Positions 33,275 to 44,813 of a stretch of 64,000 nt of DNA are shown here, in pieces; positions within the stretch are counted from its first letter, which is position 1, and every line of letters starts with the position of its first letter. A model generated the notes under the pieces. That model did no database searches. It had not been told where the DNA came from and saw only the letters and a program-made list of their open reading frames with translations. The translations under genes and the position numbers were made by a program. The stretch comes from Pteria penguin (Eukaryota; Mollusca; Bivalvia; Pterioida; Pteriidae), in contig CM068593.1 of NCBI GenBank assembly GCA_035048485.1, forward strand, positions 5,961,151 through 6,025,150. The letters are read 5' to 3'.

Positions 33275-36200
33275 TCATCTCCTGCTATTAAACAACGTCT
33301 ACACGTGTATGATTCTACAACAGTAGGCATCTCCTGTCAGCTAACAACGTCTACACGTGTATGATTCTACAACAGTAGGCATCTCCTGTCAGCTAACAAT
33401 GCCAACACATGTGTGATTCTACAACAGTACGCATCTCCTGTCAGCTAACAACGTCTACACATGTGTGATTCTACAACAGTAGGCGTCTTCTGCCAGCTAA
33501 CAACATCTACACATGTATGATTCTACAACAGCAAGCATCTCCTGTCAGTTAACGTCTACACGTGTATGATTCTACAACCATAAGCATCTCCTGTCAGCTA
33601 ACAACGTCTGCACATGTGTGATTCTACAACAGTAAGCATCTCCTGTCTGCTAACAATGTCTACACGTGTATGATTCTACAACAGTAAGCATGTCCTGTTA
33701 GCTAAAAACGTCTACACGTGTGTGATTCTACAACAGAAGGCATCTCCTGTCAGCTAACAACACCAACACATGTGTGATTCTACAACAGTAAGCATCTCCT
33801 GTCATCTAACAATGTCTACACGTGTATGATTCTATAACAGTAAGCATGTCCTGTTAGCTAAAAACGTCTACACGTGTGTGATTCTACAACAGAAGGCGTC
33901 TTCTGCCAGCTAACAACATCTACACATGTATGATTCTACAACAGCAAGCATCTCCTGTCAGTTAATGTCTACACGTGTATGATTCTACAACAGCAAGCAT
34001 CTCCTGTCAGTTAACAACGTCGTCACGTTTGTGATTATACAACAGTAAGCATTTCTTGTCAGCTAACAACGTCTACACGTGTATGATTCTACAACAGTAA
34101 GCATGTCCTGTCAGCTAACAACGTCTACACGTGTATGATTCTACAACAGTAGGCATCTCCTGTCAGCTAACAACATCTACACGTGTATGATTCTACAACA
34201 GCAAGCATCTCCTGTCAGTTAACAACGTCTACACGTGTATAATTCTACAACAATAGGCATCTCCTGTCAGCTAACAACGTTGTCACTTTGTGATTCTACA
34301 ATAGTAAGCATCTCCTGTCAGCTAACAACGTCTTCTACACGTGTGTGATTCTACAACAGTAAGCATCTCCTGTCAGCTAACAATGTCTACACGTCTATGA
34401 TTCTACAACAGTAAGCATGTCCTGTCAGCTAACAACGTCTTCACGTGTATGATTATAGAACAGTAGGCATCTCCTGTCAGCTAACAACGTCTACACGTGT
34501 ATTATTCTACAACAGTAGTCATCTCTTGTCAGCTAACAACGTCTACACGTGTGTGATTCTACAACAGTAAGCATCTCCTGTCAGCTAACAATGTCTACAC
34601 GTGTATGATTCTAGAACAGTAAGCATGTCCTGTTAGCTAACAACGTCTACACGTGTGTGATTCTACAACAGTAGGTGTCTCCTGCCAGCTAACAACATCT
34701 ACACGTGTATGATTCTACAACAGCAAGCATCCCCTGTCAGTTAACAACGTCGTTACGTTTGTGATTCCACAACAGTAAGCATTTCTTGTCAGCTAACAAC
34801 GTCTACACGTGTATGATTCTACAACAGTAAGCATGTCCTGTTAGCTAACAACGTCTACACGTGTGTGATTCTACAACAGTAGGTGTCTCCTGCCAGCTAA
34901 CAACATCTACACGTGTATGATTCTACAACAGCAAGCATCCCCTGTCAGTTAACAACGTCGTCACGTTTGCGATTCCACAACAGTAAGCATTTCTTGTCAG
35001 CTAACAACGTCTACACGTGTATGATTCTACAACAGTAAGCATGTCCTGTCAGCTAACAACGTCTACACGTGTATGATTCTACAACAGTAGGCATCTCCTG
35101 TCAGCTAACAACATCTACACGTGTATGATTCTACAACAGTAAGCATCTCCTGTCAGTTAACAACGTCTACACGTGTATAATTCTACAACAATAGGCATCT
35201 CCTGTCAGCTAACAACGTTGTCACTTTGTGATTCTACAATAGTAAGCATCTCCTGTCAGCTAACAACGTCTTCTACACGTGTGTGATTCTACAACAGTAA
35301 GCATCTCCTGTCAGCTAACAATGTCTACACGTCTATGATTCTACAACAGTAAGCATGTCCTGTCAGCTAACAACGTCTTCACGTGTATGATTATAGAACA
35401 GTAGGCATCTCCTGTCAGCTAACAACGTCTACACGTGTATTATTCTACAACAGTAGTCATCTCTTGTCAGCTAACAACGTCAACACGTGTGTGATTCTAC
35501 AACAGTAAGCATCTCCTGTCAGCTAACAATGTCTACACGTGTATGATTCTAGAACAGTAAGCATGTCCTGTTAGCTAACAACGTCTACACGTGTGTGATT
35601 CTACAACAGTAGGTGTCTCCTGCCAGCTAACAACATCTACACGTGTATGATTCTACAACAGCAAGCATCCCCTGTCAGTTAACAACGTCGTCACGTTTGT
35701 GATTCCACAACAGTAAGCATTTCTTGTCAGCTAACAACGTCTACACGTGTATGATTCTACAACAGTAAGCATGTCCTGTTAGCTAAAAACGTCTACACGT
35801 GTGTGATTCTACAACAGTAGGTGTCTCCTGCCAGCTAACAACATCTACACGTGTATGATTCTACAACAGCAAGCATCCCCTGTCAGTTAACAACGTCGTC
35901 ACGTTTGCGATTCCACAACAGTAAGCATTTTTTGTCAGCTAACAACGTCTACACGTGTATGATTCTACAACAGTAAGCATGTCCTGTCAGCTAACAACGT
36001 CTACACGTGTATGATTCTACAACAGTAGGCATCTCCTGTCAGCTAACAACATCTACACGTGTATGATTCTACTACAGTAGGCATCTCCTGTCAGCTAACA
36101 ACGTTGTCACGTTTGTGATTCTACAACAGTAAGCATTCCTTGTTAGCTAACAAAGTGTACACGTGTATGATTCTAAAACAGTAAGCATGTCCTGTCAGCT

Positions 36201-36803
36201 AACAACGTCTACACGTGTATGATTCTACAACAGTAGGCATCTCCTGTCAGCTAACAACATCTACACGTGTATGATGCTACAACAGTAAGCATCTCCTGTC
36301 AGCTAACAACGTTGTCACGTTTGTGATTCTACAACAGTAAGCATCTCGTGTCAGCTAACAACGTCTTCTACACGTGTGTGATTCTACAACAGTAAGCATC
36401 TCCTATCAGCTAACAAAGTCTACACGTGTATGATTCTACAACAGTAAGCATCTCCTGTCAGCTAAGTAAGTCTACACGTGTATGATTATACAACAGTAAG
36501 CATGTCCTGTCAGCTAACAACGTCTACATGTGTATGATTATACAACAGTAGGCATCTCCTGTCAGCTAACAACATCTACACGTGTGTGATTCTACAACAG
36601 TAAGCATCTCCTGTCAGCTAACAACGTCTACACGTGTATGACTCTACAACAGTACGCATCTCCTGTCAGGTAACAACGTCTACACGTGTGTGATTCTACA
36701 ACAGTAGGCATCTCCTGTCAGCTAACAACGTCTACACGTGTGTGATTCTACAGCAGTTAGCATTTAGCTTAAGTTAATATCCACACATGTATGATTCTAC
36801 AGT
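33275..36803. repeat. 52-bp minisatellite, about 68 units, CACGTG in most units
   Basis: The unit contains AACGTCTACACGTGTATGAT, TCTACAACAGTAAGCATC and 'tcctgtcagcta'. Most units carry ACACGTGT, an 8-bp palindrome holding a canonical E-box. A block with the marker 'caacgttgtcactttgtg' and the inserted 'cttcta' recurs 938 bp apart (34283 and 35221), about eighteen units. Smaller four-unit (208 bp) periodicities are also visible. Confidence 0.97.
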
Positions 36804-37491
36804 GAAAGGGAAAATGGCACTTAGATTAGCCATGCATTTAGTTTACACACTGATTCTAAGAAACTGTAATGAGAGAACGGAATAGGCGTGATTCTCTACA
36901 TCATAAACGATTACAAATCTATAGTACGAAGTGAAACATACACGCTCATACAAGTGGAACATACGAATCTTTGTGTTCAGTCAAAGTGGTTTAAGTTGCT
37001 CTAGACTACAAAAAGTCAAACATGAAGAATACGTTGTTATATATGCTAAATCAACATGGTTCAAAGCGTTGATGCGATCGTTCAACGAGAGGAACATATG
37101 GATAGAAGTACTCAAAGTGGTACAAAGTACTCAAAGTGGTACAAAGTGCTCAAGCGACGAACAAGCGAACATGTTGTCTTAGTGGCTTACAGCGGAAATT
37201 TATTTAAGACAATTTAATTGAACTGTTCCAATTTACTTTAAAGATAATAGTTCTAAGAAGAAAGCAATTATGTGTTTGCGTTTAAATAGGAATAAATAGC
37301 TGGGTATTAGTTATTCAGACTTGTTGATCGATAGCGAGAAAAATTGCACGTCGGGAATAAAGAATAACGAAGGACGTAATGTATGTTGACCTAAAACAAT
37401 ATTGTTTCAAATGATAGTTGTATTGAACCAAATCCTACAAACTGAACTGATTGCGAAATGGAATTGAAATAGCGTTCACAACAAAAGCTAG

Positions 37492-37492
<1 letters not shown>
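36804..37492. other. Unique sequence with a small 19-20-bp repeat
   Basis: 'ctcaaagtggtacaaagt' is repeated about 2.5 times at 37108-37152. No gene supported. Confidence 0.5.

Positions 37493-37530
<38 letters not shown>
37493..37530. repeat. (CT)n microsatellite
   Basis: About 38 bases of nearly pure CT dinucleotide. Confidence 0.95.
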
Positions 37531-37533
<3 letters not shown>

Positions 37534-37855
37534 CAGTGACCAAAGAAGTCTTCTCGTTCTCATGGTTCGTTTTGTACTTGTGGTAAATACAAAACATGTA
37601 CATCTACAACATGTGTGTTGGGGATGGAATCGTCGTATTTTCTTAATATACACATGGAATTTTAAAAACAGGAATGAACTTGTTTCATGCTTTTATTATT
37701 TATTTTTTATTGAATTCATTGAATTTCGACATAAAAGGCTAGAAAGGGTGGGAAATAGGGCTGTTGCAAACCTTGCAGCATTATCCCGAGTACACTTTGA
37801 ACCCGCCCTCACATTGTTTTGAAAGATATTCTTCTAGAGACTAAGTGTAAAATGA
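37531..37855. other. Unique sequence
   Basis: A 123-codon plus frame covers the (CT)n run and this region. It encodes a Leu/Ser run and no recognisable domain. Confidence 0.4.
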
Positions 37856-38130
37856 AAAGTGTAGGTATAAGTGTATGCTAATGATAGTATGTGTGGATAG
37901 CAATTTAGGTGTATGTGAAAATTAATGTATATGGATATCAGTGTATGTGGATAATAGTGTATGTAGGTATTAGCGTATGTGTGGGTATTAGTGTATGTGA
38001 ACATTAGTGTATGCGGATGTAAGTGTATGTGGGTATTAATGTATGTGCATACATCAGTGAATGTGTATAAGTGTATGTGGGTATTAGTGTATGTGCATAT
38101 TGGCGTATATGGATATCAGTAAATGTGGGT
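37856..38130. repeat. GTGTATGT-rich tandem repeat, left part
   Basis: Loose 16-18-bp repeats of 'gtgtatgtgggtatta'. The same motif resumes at 38863 after an inserted element. Confidence 0.85.
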
Positions 38131-38862
38131 ACATATGGAGAAATTCAGTCCATTTTGCAGATTTGCATAGCAGCCATATTGGATATGTACCAGCCATCGT
38201 AGCGTGTATAGCTTATATAGGGAAATAAAAAGAAATCGATGTGAAAAACTTACAACTTCGAAATGACACAAATCCAGATTCGCAATCAAATTCCTTATTG
38301 TTTCTCTTGTAATTATAACAATAATGAGTCTTATTCCCTCAGCATTTAATGTTCCTTTTTCAGTCAAACGTTTGAAGCGATGCGTCCTATTAAATCCTTT
38401 AGAAACAAGAGAAAAGTCCTCAAAATTTTGCATTTCCCTGTTTTCAACTGAAATTTACATCGGATATGTCAACGAAACAAACAAATCCAGATTCTATCAC
38501 GGACAATATGGACTCGAAAATCCGGAATATCCCATGTATTTTCCTCCAGAATTTTGCATAAATGTTCCTTTTTGAGTTGAAATTGGGAAATTCTACATTT
38601 GCAACAATTCTACAAAGAGGTGCCAAGGGGAATATCTTTGCAAAAATCTAACAGCTTCGTTTATTTTCTTTACGGAAAGCATATTATGGCATGCCCTTGA
38701 CCTTCACACTATTTACACGACTTCATATGAAGACAATAAAGAAAATTGTTAGTTTAAAAAAACTTTGAGTCACATGATTTTTTCAAATGATTATGCATGA
38801 TTTACACGCACATCACGTGGTACGCAGCTCATGAATAAAATAGGCTGAATTTCTCCATATGT
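38131..38862. mobile_element. TIR element of about 0.73 kb inserted in the GTGTATGT array
   Basis: The ends are inverted: ACATATGGAGAAATTCAG at the left and its reverse complement at the right. 24 of 26 end bases pair (38131-38156 and 38837-38862). ATAT lies at both edges and may be the target duplication, but the palindromic CATATG makes the exact end uncertain. The interior has diverged direct duplications (for example 'caaatccagattc' twice, 'atgttccttttt' twice) and no transposase, so I infer a non-autonomous DNA transposon of unassigned family. Confidence 0.75.
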
Positions 38863-39630
38863 ATAAGTGTATATAGGTAATAATGTATGTATGTATGCCT
38901 ATATGGGTATCAGTGTATAAGGATTTAAGTGTATGTTTGTTACAGTGTATGTAGTTATAAGTGTATGTGTGTTACAGTATATGCAGTTATAAGAGTATGT
39001 GTGTTACATTGTATTTAGTTATAATGTATGTATGTTACAGTGTATGTAGTTATAAATGTATGTGTGTTACAGTGTATGTATTTATAAGTGTATGTGTGTT
39101 ACAGTGTATGTAGTTATAAGTGTATGTGTGTTACAGTGTATGTAGTCATAAGTTTATGTGTGTTACAGTGTATGTAGTTATAAATGTATGTGTGTTACAG
39201 TGTATGTAGTTATAGATGTATGTGTTACAGTGTATGTAGTTATAAGTGTATGTGTGTTACAGTGTATGTAGCTATAAGTGTATGTGTGTTACAGTGTATG
39301 TATTTATAAGTGTATGTGTGTTACAGTGTATGTAGTTATAAGTGTATGTGTGTTACAGTGTATGTAGTTATAAATGTATGTGTTACAGTGTATGTAGTCA
39401 TAAGTTTATGTGTGTTACAGTGTATGTAGTTATAAATGTACGTGTGTTACAGTGTATGTAGTTATAGATGTATGTGTTACAGTGTATGTAGTTATAGGTG
39501 TATATGTGTTACAGTGTATGTAGCTTTAAGTGTATGTGTGTTACAGTGTATTTAGTTATAAGTGTATGTAAGTAGTACAGTATATGCTATAAGTGTTATG
39601 TACAGTATATGTTATAAGTGTATATATGCA
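38863..39630. repeat. 32-bp minisatellite (GTGTATGT array, right part)
   Basis: About 20 units with GTGTTACAGTGTATGTAGTT and 'ataagtgtatgt' (32 bp), best homogenised from 38940 to 39560. Short outlying copies at 40130-40185 suggest that 39631-40129 is also an insertion into the array. Confidence 0.93.
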
Positions 39631-40014
39631 CAACCACTGTAATTGCCTGAGATAAAGCTTTCAAGACCTATGTATTTTTATTTCTATACATTGATTGGTG
39701 ACATCATAACGCCCCATATTTGACCCACTTTTCAACACCGAAAGCGATGTTTGGCAGACTTTTGATTGTTAAGCTTAGGACGTCATAATGAAAGGTTCGA
39801 CATTTCCCACCTTGCGTGACGCCATTAAAGTCGTATTTTGCGCTAAAGTGCTTGACATTTGACGAAAGTATGTCATTTTGGATAAAGGTTACGTTGTCAT
39901 GGGACACCGGCTGTTTCTTTCAATTTATAACTCCCCTCCGGAATGATTTAATGATGCAGTTTATAAATAGGAAATGGAAGTTTCCAGTATGATATTTTGG
40001 CGTTAAAAGCGCAT
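39631..40014. other. Insertion-like unique sequence within the array
   Basis: Interrupts the GTGTATGT repeats. Contains 'gacatcataacg' and 'gacgtcataatg' motifs; no coding signal. Confidence 0.4.
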
Positions 40015-40129
40015 ATATATAGAATAAGTGTCTTATTTTGCGCAAACGCGCATTATATCTCATAAATACATCAGACATTGTACTTTATTCCTGCATGATA
40101 ACACAAAATAAGACACTTATTCTATATAT
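40015..40129. mobile_element. Fold-back element with perfect 26-bp arms
   Basis: ATATATAGAATAAGTGTCTT begins a 26-bp arm (40015-40040) whose exact reverse complement ends the element (40104-40129), with 63 bases between. Size and structure suit a small MITE or the end of a larger one. No target duplication is recognised. Confidence 0.65.
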
Positions 40130-40185
40130 GGTATATGGATACTAATGAGTGTGAATATAAGTGTATGTGGATGTAAGTGTAACTG

Positions 40186-40797
40186 TACGATTTATATGTT
40201 TACATTGATACATTTTGTTTGATGAGATTGTGTACAATAAACATAATCTTGTCAATTATAATTTTGATGGTCAAAAGATGTTATATATGTCAATATTCAA
40301 TAACCTTGCAGACTATCAACAGAATTTCGTAAATCCAGTACTACGGGGGATAACTCTTATACTCTGTGGCGTTGCTTTCTCGATATTGTAATAAAAAAGG
40401 AAAATCATTATAGTTTACTTTTCAAAACTGAGTGTTTGATGTATTGGAATGAGGTTAATTGTGACTGTAATTATAAATGTATGTGTTTTTGTATGTATTT
40501 GGATGCGAATCAACTCTCGGAAGTAAAAGGTATCATTGTTCATTTGCCACCTCCGTTCAAATCAATGTTACAGCTCATATTTGAACTTCGAGATTTATCA
40601 CTGTTATTATTTTTCTGATAAATCATATATCAGCAAATGTTTTATTCAAAGAATTGAATTGTGATATCTGATGCCTTAATGTTTCCACATCCAACTAATT
40701 CTCTGAAAATACGACAGAAAACACTACAGCAGTACATCAGACGTGTTTTTACGAAACAAATTAGATTTGTAGAAGGTGACTAAATGAGGTTCTGTCC
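40186..40797. other. AT-rich unique sequence
   Basis: No gene or repeat recognised. Confidence 0.45.
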
Positions 40798-40863
40798 GAC
40801 AAGTGAACTTCGCAGTATGACAAGTGAACTTGGCAGTATGACAAGTGAACTTCGCAGTATGAC
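40798..40863. repeat. 21-bp tandem repeat, 3 units
   Basis: Three copies of 'gacaagtgaacttcgcagta' plus one base, differing by a single substitution. Confidence 0.92.
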
Positions 40864-41041
40864 AGATAGAAACGAACTTTCCTCCATTAACAGCGCATCA
40901 CGCCCCATCTACTCGCATCAATAATGCAGGTAGTGATCAGGGTCAGATCAGTGTCCTAGTTATCTATCCGTTTACCAGTACCTTTCTGGTGTATAATACT
41001 CTTGAATATTTTTTAAAGATTTCTAAGAACAACTCGTGGGC

Positions 41042-41090
<49 letters not shown>
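41042..41090. repeat. (ATA)n microsatellite
   Basis: About 16 ATA units running straight into the 32-bp array. Confidence 0.96.
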
Positions 41091-41091
<1 letters not shown>

Positions 41092-41698
41092 CGCACTTAT
41101 AATGGTAACGGCAACTGTCTGATCGCACTTATAATGGTAACGGCAACTGCCTGATCGCACTTACAATGGTAACGACAACTGCCTGATCGCACTTGTAATG
41201 GTAACGATAACTGCTTGATCGCACTTATAATGGTAACGGCAACTGCCTGATCGCACTTACAATGGTAACGACAACTGCCTGATCGCACTTATAATGGTAA
41301 CGATAACTGCCTGATCGCACTTATAATGGTAACGGCAACTGCCTGATCGCACTTATAATGGTAACGGCAACTGCCTAAACGCACTTATAATGGTAACGAC
41401 AACTGCCTGATCGCACTTGTAATGGTAACGACAACTGCCTGATCGCACTTATAATGGTAACGGCAACTGCCTGATCGCACTTATAATGGTAACGGCAACT
41501 GCCTGATCGCACTTATAATGGTAATGATAACTGCTTGATCGCACTTATAATGGTAACGGCAACTGCCTGATCGCACTTACAATGGTAACGGCAACTGCCT
41601 AAACGCACTTGTAATGGTAACGACAACTGCCTGATCGCACTTCGCACTTATAATGGTAACGGCAACTGCCTGATCGCACTTATAATGGTAACGGCAAC
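41091..41698. repeat. 32-bp minisatellite, 19 units
   Basis: The unit contains CGCACTTATAATGGTAACGG and 'caactgcctgat'. Its last unit abuts the tail side of an expanded SINE at 41697. Confidence 0.95.
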
Positions 41699-41721
41699 CC
41701 GAAACAGTGAGGGATCTATTA

Positions 41722-41876
41722 CATGCGCGGATACACGGGGGGGGGAGGTGTAGGGGGGTCTGGAACACCCCCCCCCCCCTGGAATCCGAAAATTTTACCA
41801 AAAAAGGTAATATTTGGACCCCCTCGTCTAAGAGAAAAATTTGCCTTTTTTGGTTGGACCCCTGGATCCGCGCATG
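41722..41876. mobile_element. 155-bp MITE with 5-bp target duplication
   Basis: The terminal inverted repeat is CATGCGCGGAT at the left and ATCCGCGCATG at the right, flanked by TATTA on both sides (41717-41721 and 41877-41881). The interior has a G-run (41737-41745) and a C-run (41768-41779) that could pair. No coding capacity. Family not assigned. Confidence 0.82.
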
Positions 41877-41964
41877 TATTATGTACCACGTCTAACGTGA
41901 CATGGGACCTCAGTTTTTACTGTCTACGCCTAACGTGCCATTGGACCTCGGATTTTACTGTCTT

Positions 41965-42342
41965 AATCTGATTAAAACCTTTGTTCCGCTTCTCTATTTG
42001 TCCCATTTCGGATAAAGATCTGGTGAAACTCTGTAAGGCGTCATGTTCTGTTGAACTCTGATGTTTAGCCATTCAGTGAATCGGTTATGAATTCCTAGGA
42101 ATGAAATTAACATTCACAGCGTGAGTGACCCACAAGTTAGTTTTTTAAACAGTGTTTGTTACATATTGCGTGCCCATCACGTGCCTAGCCGAGTCATTGA
42201 TTGGCTATGGGAAATAACGGTTTCGGTGACTGAAACGTCATCAGAGTTCCCCAGAACATGACCCCTTTCGAGGTTCCGCCAGATTTTTATCCGAAATGAG
42301 ACAAATAGAGAAGCTGAATAAAGATATGGTTTTAATCAGATT
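41965..42342. mobile_element. About 378-bp TIR element in the SINE-derived array
   Basis: AATCTGATTAAAACC opens it and GGTTTTAATCAGATT closes it. The inverted similarity continues for about 60 bases (shared GCTTCTCTATTTGTC and CATTTCGGATAAA). The array motif 'actgtc' stands near both borders, but an exact target duplication cannot be fixed. No transposase frame. Confidence 0.78.
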
Positions 42343-43000
42343 GTCACTGTCCACGCCTAACGTGACATGGGACCTCGGTTTTACTGTCCACAACTAATGT
42401 GCATGGGACCTCGGTTTTTACTGTCTACGCCTAGAGTAACATGGAACCTCGGTTTTTACTGCCTACGCTTAACGTGACATGGGACCTCGGGTTTTACTGG
42501 CCATGCCTACTGTGACATGGGACCTCGGTTTTTACTGTCAACACGTAACGTGACATGGGACCTCGATTTTTACTGTCCACACCTAACGTGACTTCGGACC
42601 TCGGGTTTTACTGCCCACAACTAACGTGACATAGGGCATCGGTTTTACTGTCATCACCAGTCGTGACATGGGACCTCGGTTTCTTACTGTCCACACCTAA
42701 CGTGACAAGGGATTTCGATTTTTCACTGTCCACACCTAACGTGACATGGGACCTCGGTTTTTACTGTCCACACCTAACGTGACATGGCACCTCGTTTTTA
42801 CTGTCCACGCCTAATCTGACATGGGATCTTGTTTTTTACTGTCCACACGTAAGTGGCATGGGATCTCGGTTTTTATTGTCCACGCCTAACGTGACATGGG
42901 ATTTCGGTTTTTCTGTCCACACGTAAGTGACATGGGATATCGGTTTTTACTGTCCACTCCTAACGTGACATTGGACCTCGGTTTTTACTGACTCATCCGA
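42343..43000. repeat. 38-bp minisatellite grown from a SINE core
   Basis: About 17 units containing CTAACGTGACATGGGACCTC and 'ggtttttactgtccacac'. Two more lie at 41885-41960, left of the inserted element. The unit matches the core of the SINE at 24675-24900 ('gggcctcggtttttactgt'). Confidence 0.92.
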
Positions 43001-43090
43001 AAGACATGACACCGATCTGCCAATGGCTAGACTCGAACTCAGGACCTCTCGGTCACCAGCCAAGCTCTTTACCGATTGACCTACGTCCAC

Positions 43091-43630
43091 TCTTCATAAT
43101 CGTAATTATTGTGGACAAATTATTTAGTTTTCCTTCTTTCTGTTTATGTTTCGTTTGTCAGTTTGTTCGTCTTTTGTTTTGTTATGGTTTTGTTTTCTAT
43201 TCAACAGAGCTGCGATCCCTTACCCCTTTTCCAAGTCAGTTATGTTACTGCTACTTAATCATTCACAGTTTACAAGTGAAAAGATCATGCGACTTTGGGT
43301 ATTTTTTTCTCATACAAATTCTATGTCTTATCTAATATATATCATGAATAAATAAATATTATTTTACGATTATACGATTATTTTCTAGTGATGTATTTTG
43401 TTTTGCTTGTCATTTTTCCTTAATATAAGTTTTGAATTATTCTTTACACGGCCTCCTAGTTTATATTCAGCTTCCACATATTAAAGACTGACCGACAACT
43501 GATTAAACAGGGTTTGAATCAGAGTTCTTCTTCTTCCTCTTTCGTTACGAATAGTGCTTACGAGATGATCGTTATACTTTCCAATTTACATGGAGCTGAT
43601 ATATCTGTGATTGACAAGAGATCAAGTCAT
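43091..43630. other. AT-rich unique sequence
   Basis: Two overlapping frames (43006-43355) start in the SINE head and have no recognisable domain. Confidence 0.45.
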
Positions 43631-43740
43631 CAAAGGTTGATTTGATATTGATTAATCATATAGGTTAATGAGGTCAATGGATTGATTTATCATACAGGTT
43701 AATGAGGTCAATGGATTGATTAATCATACAGATTAAGAAA
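43631..43740. repeat. Short ~34-bp tandem repeat, 3 units
   Basis: Units share 'gattgattWatcatacagg' and 'ttaatgaggtcaatg'. Confidence 0.75.
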
Positions 43741-44089
43741 CCACACTGTTTGTCAAGAATATATTAGGTGTTGATTACACATTGATTAATCGGTAGTTTG
43801 ATTTATGATTAACTGATCCTAGTTGATTCAGGAATGATTAATCTTCGTATGATCCAGATAGTTGGCATCTCAGCATTTCTATCTCCATATAGGGCATTTT
43901 ATTTTTATTCCTATGTATTTCTGTGTATAAGTTTAAGAATATTATTCTTATCACATTTCTCTTCTTATTTAAGTATGTGAATATATTTTGCTGGTCAATG
44001 AAATAGATTAAGAGAGAAAGAAAAAAAGGTACAAAACTACAAAGGTAAGAAATAATTAAGGCCCCGCATCATAAGTGGATACCCTATAG
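43741..44089. other. AT-rich unique sequence
   Basis: Nothing recognised. Confidence 0.4.
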
Positions 44090-44400
44090 TAATCACTATG
44101 TCCGTCCGTTTGTCTGTCCGTCAGCAAAAGAAGTTTAACATTGACCATATCTAATACACTGTCACATGTAGAGCTTCCATATTTGACATGTGTGTTCCTT
44201 ATAACAAGACCTTCCCTTTGGTACCAATATTTTTTTATAATGTGGCCTTGACGGTGACCTTTGACCGCATTTGAAAAATTTTAACATTGACCATTCTATT
44301 GAACTGTAAAAAGTAGGGCTTTTATATTTGGCATCTGTGTTCTTTATGACAAGACATTTCTGCTAGTACCAAATCAAGGTCAAGGTTATGGTGACAAGTA
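44090..44400 (+). repeat. Dispersed repeat with GTCCGTCCGT and AAGGTCAAGGT
   Basis: A 'gtccgtccgtttgtctgtcc' stretch is followed by 'aacattgaccat' and 'atatttgRcatStgtgttc' twice, then 'atcaaggtcaaggt'. This order is one I recall as a very common dispersed repeat in molluscan genomes. No protein-coding signal. Confidence 0.55.
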
Positions 44401-44467
44401 TCCTGCTGGGCCTTTCTGACTTTGTCAGTTTTCTAGTCCATGTAGAAGATAAATGTCTGTTAAAAAG

Positions 44468-44640
44468 ACATTGTAGTATTCGTATTAAGGGCTCGATTTG
44501 CGATGCAGACGATCCGGGTACGATTTCCGGATTGCACCACTACGTTAGGAAGATTGGTTACCTCCTACTTCCATGTGGCGGTATGACTGACACTAATGAG
44601 AGCGCTAAATGTGTCCTGAGATAAGCGTGTCAACATAAGT
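44468..44640 (+). mobile_element. tRNA-derived SINE head
   Basis: TTGTAGTATTCGTATTAAGG then GGGCTCGATTTGCGATGCAG and CCGGGTACGATTTCCGG. The last has the arm-loop-arm of a T-stem (box B with one change), and 'tagt..tattaagggctcg' fits a box A/D-arm. The body after 44532 contains 'tacctcctacttccatgtgg'. The plus-strand open frame 44388-44624 is incidental. Confidence 0.55.
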
Positions 44641-44813
44641 AAATTGTAAAACAATAGCATAAGTCAGTTGTAAATGCATATTGGCGAGTCTTGTATGTCA
44701 GAAAATGACAAAATGTTGGGCAACTTGAGTAAGTTGCACCTCGTTTACACTTGTACAATTACAACATGTTATATTTGTTGTTGGCACAATGTGCTCCTTT
44801 CTGATTATGATAA

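Larger units (their letters stand above)
41697..43090 (-). mobile_element. tRNA-derived SINE enlarged by tandem expansion and two insertions
   Basis: The minus-strand 5' end (about 43088 down) has GTAGGTCAATCGGTAAAGAG (box A) and GAGTTCGAGTCTA (box B), then TTTCGGATGA and AGTAAAAACCGAGGTCC, as in the SINE at 24675-24900. The opposite end (41697-41721) has 'cccgaaacagtgagggatc', matching 'cccgaagcagtgaaggatc' of that SINE. Between them the core is repeated many times (42343-43000) and carries insertions at 41722-41876 and 41965-42342. I infer one SINE of about 220 bp stretched to about 1.4 kb. Confidence 0.72.

Noticed and set aside
33275..36803. CRISPR array (regular repeats)
   Set aside because: The units are contiguous with no unique spacers, and the DNA is eukaryotic. 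The same applies to all arrays here.
37451..37822. 123-codon frame over the (CT)n tract
   Set aside because: The Ser/Leu run is coded by the microsatellite and the remainder has no domain.
39704..39907. 67-codon minus frame in the array insertion
   Set aside because: No domain recognised. The segment looks like mobile-element or spacer DNA with repeated GACGTCAT-like motifs.
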